This document shows positions 6,368 through 11,350 of a stretch of 11,350 bases of DNA, one piece after another. The DNA comes from Larix sibirica (taxonomy: Eukaryota; Streptophyta; Pinopsida; Pinales; Pinaceae), in the NCBI GenBank assembly GCA_004151065.3, contig NWUY0300018786.1, positions 16,350 to 27,699 on the forward strand. Reading direction: 5' to 3'. Made by a program: the position numbers and the translations under genes. The stretch's first letter is position 1, and each line of letters begins with the position of its first letter. The notes beneath the pieces were generated by a model. It did not search any database. It saw only the letters and a list, made by a program, of their open reading frames with translations, and had not been told where the DNA came from.

Positions 6368-8624
6368 GATGCTGCTAAATACAGAAATGAGCTCGAGCTG
6401 ATTGCACTTGACGCACTTCTTAAGTGCTTCAGTGATACAACTACAATTGTAAGTGCTTCAGGGATACTTTCATTCCTCATTTATTAGTAATCCTAATTGA
6501 GAATATGGAGCTGTCTCAGGTCGTTCGCCAAAGTATTTGGCTTTCAATGTCAAGGATTTGGAACATGTTGAGAACTATTCATCTTGGACTGTTCACTGAA
6601 GGAAGAAGTTTTCTTGCATGCCAGGGAATCAGGATACAGGTAAGGAGTGTCTATGTGAAAGGACGAAGTCAGCCTTCTAAAGGGCAATATTTCTTTGCTT
6701 ATCGTATAAGAATCAGCAATGGTTCTAATCGTCCAGTTCAGCTGGTTCGTAGGCATTGGGCAATTACAGATGCAACTGGAAAAACTGAACATATATGGTA
6801 GGTCATCTTCTTTTGTAGTGTGTCCTATTCATGTGCAATTTTGTTAGAGTTTTAACTTTAAATTTCTTCATACAATACACTGGACTTAACTTGTTTGTGG
6901 AGAACTAAAGTCTAAAACAATCAATAAAACATTTTTCCCACTAAGGGAAACGTTCCCTCCATAAGTAAATATAAACAATCTTGCTTTAAACCTCTAGACA
7001 TTCCCAGGTAAACAAGATTCAATTCGCATCAAATCACTTGAGATTTGAAGCTTGAAGTGTTACAATCTAGTGTTTGATCTCATTTCAAATGCAGGTTATG
7101 GCATCAGTGACAAGCAGGGATTCATCCTCACGCTGTACCAAGGAGGCTGGGGAGGTCCCAGAGGCTAGAAGTACATGGTACACCAGGTGTGTCAGGGGAC
7201 ACAGTGGGGTACATCCCCATATCAAATTTTGCTGTCCCCTGCAAATGCAGATATTCAGAAGTACGTTGTTAGTCAGTGTACCTCTGGATGTCCTCGCTGC
7301 TGGGCATCTGTTAGAGTGAATTTAAAAAGAGATACGCAAAATAAACCCTAACAGAAACTCTAAACTGAAACAGAAACTTCATTTTCAAGATGTATTTCTG
7401 GTTCTGAGCAGTGACTGGAAGCTCAGTGGTTGACAACTCATAACAGCAGAGGATTTTTTGGCATTTTTTCTCTGGATTTGAAATTGAAAACGTTGGAGAG
7501 GCATTCTAAAATCAAATTTTAGCTTTCTTGTGGGCAAAATTTGTGACAGTAGTGGATTTTTGGCAACCTCTTACTAGAACAGTGGCTGGAAACCTGTAAC
7601 AACAGTGATTTTTTTGCTGATTTCACATTAAAATCCACCTGCAAATTGCTGGAAAGTTAATTTCTCTAGCCCATGGGTTGTTGCTTTCACAAATGATTTT
7701 CAGCGTGTTTCTTAAAATCTAACTCATTTGTGATTCGATGTTTGTTATTAATCATTAACCATGAATACAAAATTTCAAATATTTTTATATTTTTAAATTT
7801 CTATTAAGTATTATTTTCTATATTAGCGGCAGGGTTCCCTATGGTAGGGTATAACTCCTGTTGTAACCTGCCTTACCCTGAAGTTTGAGGTGTCTTTGGG
7901 TATGTGCCCCTGTATTGGAAACTTGGTGGAACATTGGATTGAATTCACCAAAAAAAATTCAGTATTATGCGATGGACAACATTTGCAAAAGTTGTGAGGT
8001 TAAGGAATGCTTTTTGTAAGTGATATCTTATGCAATGACGATGAATTTTCTTGTGAATAAAGTTTGTATGGTAGACATCTGTTGAGAAAAAATTGTCAAA
8101 GAAATAGGTCTTTTTCTCTGTCAGTCCACTAGCTTTCTCATTAATTGTTAAACAACAGAAATTTGCACAAGAAAATTAATGCCTACAAATATTGTTGAAA
8201 GTGGAATTTAATGGTTAGTCTTTCTCTATGTTTTTCTAATCGAGTAGCTTTGGTCATACTCAAATTTTGGATTCTGTTAATCAGGGGCATTGGGGTTATT
8301 GGAGAGCAGCCAGTACTACTTCCTGGGACCAGTTTTGAGTATTCATCAGCTTGTCCTGTGGGAACTGCAACTGGAAAGATGGTATGCGAGCATATCTAGC
8401 TAACTTTCCTCTCAATTTCGTTTTTTTTTCTTCCAATTCAAGTTTTTCAATCCAGAATTAAAAAATAAGTTTTAAACTGAGAATTGCAAACAGTCTGATG
8501 ATTTGATGTATAACAGGAAGGTGACTTTGGGATGAAGTATGTTGATAAGGTCCGTTCAGATCTTTTTAATGTTCTTATTGGTCCCTTTGCTCTTTCTGTT
8601 GATGGCGATGAGGATTCTATATAA
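6368..8624 (+). pseudogene. 5'-truncated second copy of the UVR-ApaG gene (exons 3-6)
   Basis: Exons equivalent to 3-6 lie at 6368-6448, 6625-6797, 8285-8381 and 8517-8624, with all splice sites and the stop kept. Exons 1 and 2 are absent, so the copy has no targeting region, no first UVR motif and no normal start. The only coding change seen is G to A at 6634, turning GTA into ATA (Val191 to Ile in GIRVQV). The frame is not broken. It could be expressed only from a new start, such as the in-frame ATG at 6505 if intron 3 is kept, or by read-through splicing from copy 1. If the repeat is an assembly artefact, this gene copy does not exist. Confidence 0.8.
7193..7241. repeat. Nested inverted repeat, second copy
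   Basis: This is the duplicate of the hairpin at 4412-4460, with identical arms (CAGGGGACA and TGTCCCCTG). It adds no independent evidence of conservation because it lies inside the large repeat. Confidence 0.7.
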
Positions 8625-8728
8625 CATTTAGCAAAGGAGAAGAAATTGTAAATTTGAAAAGTTGCTTTTGTCATACTTCACGGATATTTTTGTGATATTT
8701 GTGCTTTTCGGCCCACATGCAATTGTGG

Positions 8729-8734
8729 AATAAA
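8729..8734 (+). terminator. Candidate poly(A) signal, copy 2
   Basis: AATAAA lies 105 bp after the stop of the truncated copy, the duplicate of 5948-5953. Confidence 0.4.
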
Positions 8735-8814
8735 GAGAGCATCTCTGTTAGAAGATCATGGAAGAGCTTTACCCGGAAAGTGAATGGAAAATCTGACGGA
8801 TTGAGCAACACAAT

Positions 8815-9653
8815 CTACATCTCAAAGGGACTTATTTTGAAGCGAATGTGCACTGAATGCAGATTGTATATTAAATTAAACTGAGTAATTATCAATTAGT
8901 TTAACAGTTGATTTATGTTTATGTTTTATTTTCAGTTCTCATATCTCGTTTTAAGTTTCAGGGTCAAAAGCTGGTAAACAGTAATTTAAGCCTTGGAAAG
9001 GAAATTTGGTATCTGTCAGAAATGCTCAATCACACCGATAATGCCTAAGAACCGATTATGAATGCGGACTAAGATCTCTTGGGCATTTTCTTGTTAAATC
9101 TTCTCTATTTCTTTGTCATCTTGCGAATTGTCTAACTATTGAAGAATGATTTGCACCTTTTTATTTGGCTGCTACCAATCCCCAGTGTCAAGTTGTCAAC
9201 CACTCAAGGTAATCTTGTAATCATGAGAAAGGGTTGAATTTTTGAGCCTCCAGAGTTAATCACTGTCGTCATGTTAGTGAATGGTGGAGTTTTATGGCAA
9301 TAGTAGAAATCTAAATATTTATTTTAAAAATACCTTAAAGTATTAACCATTTCTTTGGTGAAGCAAGATAATATTTTTTTGTTTGTTCTAATTTTTTTAT
9401 TTTAATATAAAGTGACACGGGTATCAACTGTTTTAAAAGAAAATTTGTGGTCGCACCGTACAGCAAGTTAATACAATTCAAAAGATAGAGTCTGATGACA
9501 GGGATTCAAAAATTCCCAAGATTGTGAAGAGTTCCCCTACAAACTGAGCCGTTCTTGCAGATTTTTCCACATAACTGAAAAACTTGCAGCTGTGAAGTCT
9601 AATAAACTGGCCTAGCAAAAATACTATTTTGCAAAACACAAAAAGCTAAACTT
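8815..9653. other. AT-rich intergenic DNA downstream of copy 2
   Basis: No gene is supported. The first part may be the native 3' flank of the UVR-ApaG locus. There are several T-rich and A-rich runs (for example around 9370-9410), but no tandem array, tRNA-like fold or transposon end was recognised. Confidence 0.5.
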
Positions 9654-9878
9654 TTAAGGGACAACATGCCCACTGTGGGCTTCTAGCTTGGCATTTGCAT
9701 TGAATTCCAGAATTGCATTTTCAAATTCCAGCTCCCCTTGTTTTTGTTGAATTGTAGCTTCCTCCATGGCAGTTGCTTTGACAGAGACTTTTGGAAGGGA
9801 AGCCACTAAGTGGGAGCTCCTTGGTAGAAGACCCAAGATCAAATGGATGCATGATGTCATTCGCAGTGAGTTTCTCAA
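9654..9878 (-). CDS. Unidentified minus-strand ORF, possibly a terminal exon
   Basis: Reading from 9878 down to 9654 gives 74 residues. The last 40 or so (starting VKATAMEEATIQQKQGELEF and ending in HSGHVVP) are Glu/Gln/Ala-rich with a helix-like composition, unlike most chance frames in this AT-rich DNA. A CACTTAG that could be a splice acceptor lies upstream on the minus strand, so the tail could be the last exon of a gene pointing left. I recognise no domain, and the N-terminal part looks random. It could equally be a relic of a repeat or chance. Confidence 0.2.
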   Translation of the reverse strand: MRNSLRMTSCIHLILGLLPRSSHLVASLPKVSVKATAMEEATIQQKQGELEFENAILEFNANAKLEAHSGHVVP

Positions 9879-10745
9879 TATGTTTGCCTTGTATGGCCCA
9901 CCGTTGCTTCCAATTCTACATTCCTGACTAACTAAGCTTCCAGCTGAGAAGACATTATATTGTTGAGATCGGAAATTGCTACCTGTAGGTACTTGGTTTG
10001 GTGTGCAATCATTAATTGGACCCGAAGAAGATCAATTGGAAGCCACGGACTGAACCAGGGACAATCCGAGCTGCTACCCACTACAAAGGATACACTAGAC
10101 CGAAAATGCCTGTGGCCCATTGAGACCAGATGGCGGAATGGACAGAGCTATTACCACCAGACTGGCTGAGAAATAACTCCAACATAGGCTTAAATGAACC
10201 ATAAAAATCCCACCTTTCCATCCCGTTAGACTTTAAGACACTTCCCCCACCGAGCTTGCAGGTATGAGTGGAGAGTACGGGGGAAGATGTTATAGTCACA
10301 GTCCTTTTCATTTGAAATAATGTGCTATGCCACTTTTCCTTCATTTCCGACTGCATGTCTATTCTATTGTTTGGTTTAAAAAATTTCATGGGAGATAGGC
10401 AAGGAAAGGGTGCCCCCCATTTTGGTTCAACATTCCTTGATTCAACAACACTTATTTGTTTGCCAAATTGTTAAGGATCTAAGAAATTAGAAGAACTCAA
10501 TGGAGTCAAAACTCCTCGTGAGCCCTTGAATTCTTAACATCAATCTGGAGAGGCTTGAGTTATGTGGGGAGGTCGAGTTTCGCACTTGTTGAATGATAAT
10601 TGAAGAATCTTTGATAAGGTTCCAGATCTCCATCAATTTGAAAATGTTCAATCCTTGATATTAGGCAAGAGTTTTTGCTTGGTTGTTAGTGGATTCACCT
10701 AGTCCCCAAGCATAGATTAATTCACATTTTCCCTCAGGGTTGTTG
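9879..10745. other. Unassigned stretch with moderate GC
   Basis: Short open frames occur on both strands between 9932 and 10389, some overlapping. None shows a known domain, and the minus-strand frames cannot be joined without shifts. The higher GC and broken frames would fit a decayed repeat or pseudogene, but no family can be named. Confidence 0.4.
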
Positions 10746-10815
10746 ACAACTCCCATGCCCCTGGCACCTCAGGTTTGTCTACAACTCCCATGCCCCTGGC
10801 ACCTCAGGCTTGTCT
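10746..10815. repeat. 35-bp tandem duplication
   Basis: Units 10746-10780 and 10781-10815 are each 35 bp, start ACAACTCCCATGCCCCTGGC and match at 34 of 35 bases (T against C near the end). The near-identity points to a recent local duplication. Confidence 0.95.
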
Positions 10816-10886
10816 TTTGAGGCACCATCAAAGAAGGAAAAAAATGCTTTTGTCGAGATTTCCATTTTTGGAATTTGTCTTTCTCT

Positions 10887-10982
10887 AGTTTGATCTTGTA
10901 CGATTGAGCCATTCATGCTTCGCTAAAGGATAGTTTGATCTTCCACGGACCACGACTGAACCATTCATGGTTCGCTAAAGAG
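10887..10982. repeat. Imperfect tandem repeat, 45 and 51 bp
   Basis: Both units start AGTTTGATCTT (10887 and 10932) and end with CCATTCATG(C/G)TTCGCTAAAG. The second has a 6-bp longer centre. A third AGTTTG begins at 10983 and then diverges. With the 35-bp repeat just upstream, this makes a small repeat-prone patch. Confidence 0.8.
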
Positions 10983-11290
10983 AGTTTGGATTGAAAGATT
11001 CCCCAATGTCTCAACCAAAATCTCTTTTCTACTTCAATTTCCATTGATTGTTGCTAAGTTTCCTTTGACCCCTTTGGGTATAAATACTTCAGAGAGGAGG
11101 CCGAGGGCTTGGGTTGCACTTTGCTTAGATACTCCTATATCTTGACAACCATAGTTTCTATTTCTAGCACAAGAAGTTGGGCAAGGCCATCTTGGCATGC
11201 ACGAGGAGAGTTGTTTTGAAAGGAACCATGATACGGATGTTCCCAAGATATGAACATATCTTTCTAGCATGAGCGGTGAGTTATAAAATG

Positions 11291-11350
11291 TGTAATACCC
11301 CCATTTTTACCCTTATAATATTTTGGGCTATAATGTAAATATTGTATGCA
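11291..11350 (+). mobile_element. Possible start of an LTR retrotransposon, cut by the window end
   Basis: TGTAATACCCCC at 11291 resembles the 5' end of many plant Ty3/gypsy LTRs, which begin TG and often TGTAATACCC. Only 60 bp are in view, so neither the second LTR, the primer-binding site nor the target-site duplication can be checked. Confidence 0.35.

Larger units (their letters stand above)
6121..8814 (+). repeat. Large direct repeat, copy 2 (2694 bp)
   Basis: This is the partner of 3340-6033 at offset 2781, with four differences found by eye. Its left flank is the short junction, while its right flank (from 8815) continues into long unique sequence. In a simple tandem duplication the native 3' flank of the locus would be the one after this copy. 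Confidence 0.97.

Noticed and set aside
9932-10389. Minus-strand frames that might join into a longer pseudogene
   Set aside because: Joining them needs a frame shift and no family motif is visible in either part, so a gene call is not supported.
1-11350. CRISPR array, tRNA, rRNA or a bacterial-type operon
   Set aside because: No regularly spaced repeats, no cloverleaf or rRNA signatures, and no runs of adjacent long intronless ORFs were seen. The window is eukaryotic in character.

Overview
The window looks like nuclear DNA of a land plant. The GC content is low, genes are sparse, and there is one split gene with GT-AG introns whose protein has a plant-type N-terminal targeting region. A LINE-type RNase H relic, a possible LTR edge and many small decayed tandem repeats fit a large repeat-rich genome. 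A gymnosperm is my guess from the general character of the repeats, held with low confidence. No bacterial operons, CRISPR arrays, tRNA or rRNA genes were seen.

Layout. Positions 1-250 hold a worn RNase H fragment of a retroelement. Positions 251-1040 are non-coding. Positions 1141-1516 hold three short tandem-repeat blocks. Positions 1517-2123 are the upstream region of the gene, with a telo-box and two short upstream ORFs. Positions 2124-5843 are a complete six-exon gene for a 312-residue protein: a Ser/Arg-rich N-terminus that is probably a plastid transit peptide, two UVR-type helical motifs, and a full ApaG (DUF525) domain with the GxGxxG motif. All introns obey GT-AG and the frame is unbroken.

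The striking feature is a 2694-bp direct repeat. Positions 3340-6033 recur at 6121-8814 with a constant offset of 2781, no indel, and only four base differences that I could find. The second copy starts inside intron 2, so it carries exons 3-6 (second UVR motif end plus ApaG) but lacks the start codon, targeting region and first UVR motif. The 87-bp junction between the copies contains a single N at 6090, followed by a 30-bp piece that matches 599-628 at 29 of 30 bases. Three of the four differences lie within about 41 bp of the repeat ends. The arrangement is either a very recent tandem partial gene duplication or two overlapping contigs (alleles) placed end to end by an assembler. I think the artefact is at least as likely.

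Downstream, 8815-11290 is mostly unassigned. It has one weak minus-strand ORF (9654-9878), a 35-bp tandem duplication at 10746-10815 and a looser tandem repeat at 10887-10982. The last 60 bases (from 11291) begin like a plant LTR (TGTAATACCCCC). I see no clear new multi-gene system. The items most worth following are the duplication and its junction, and the UVR-ApaG protein, whose role is not established as far as I know.
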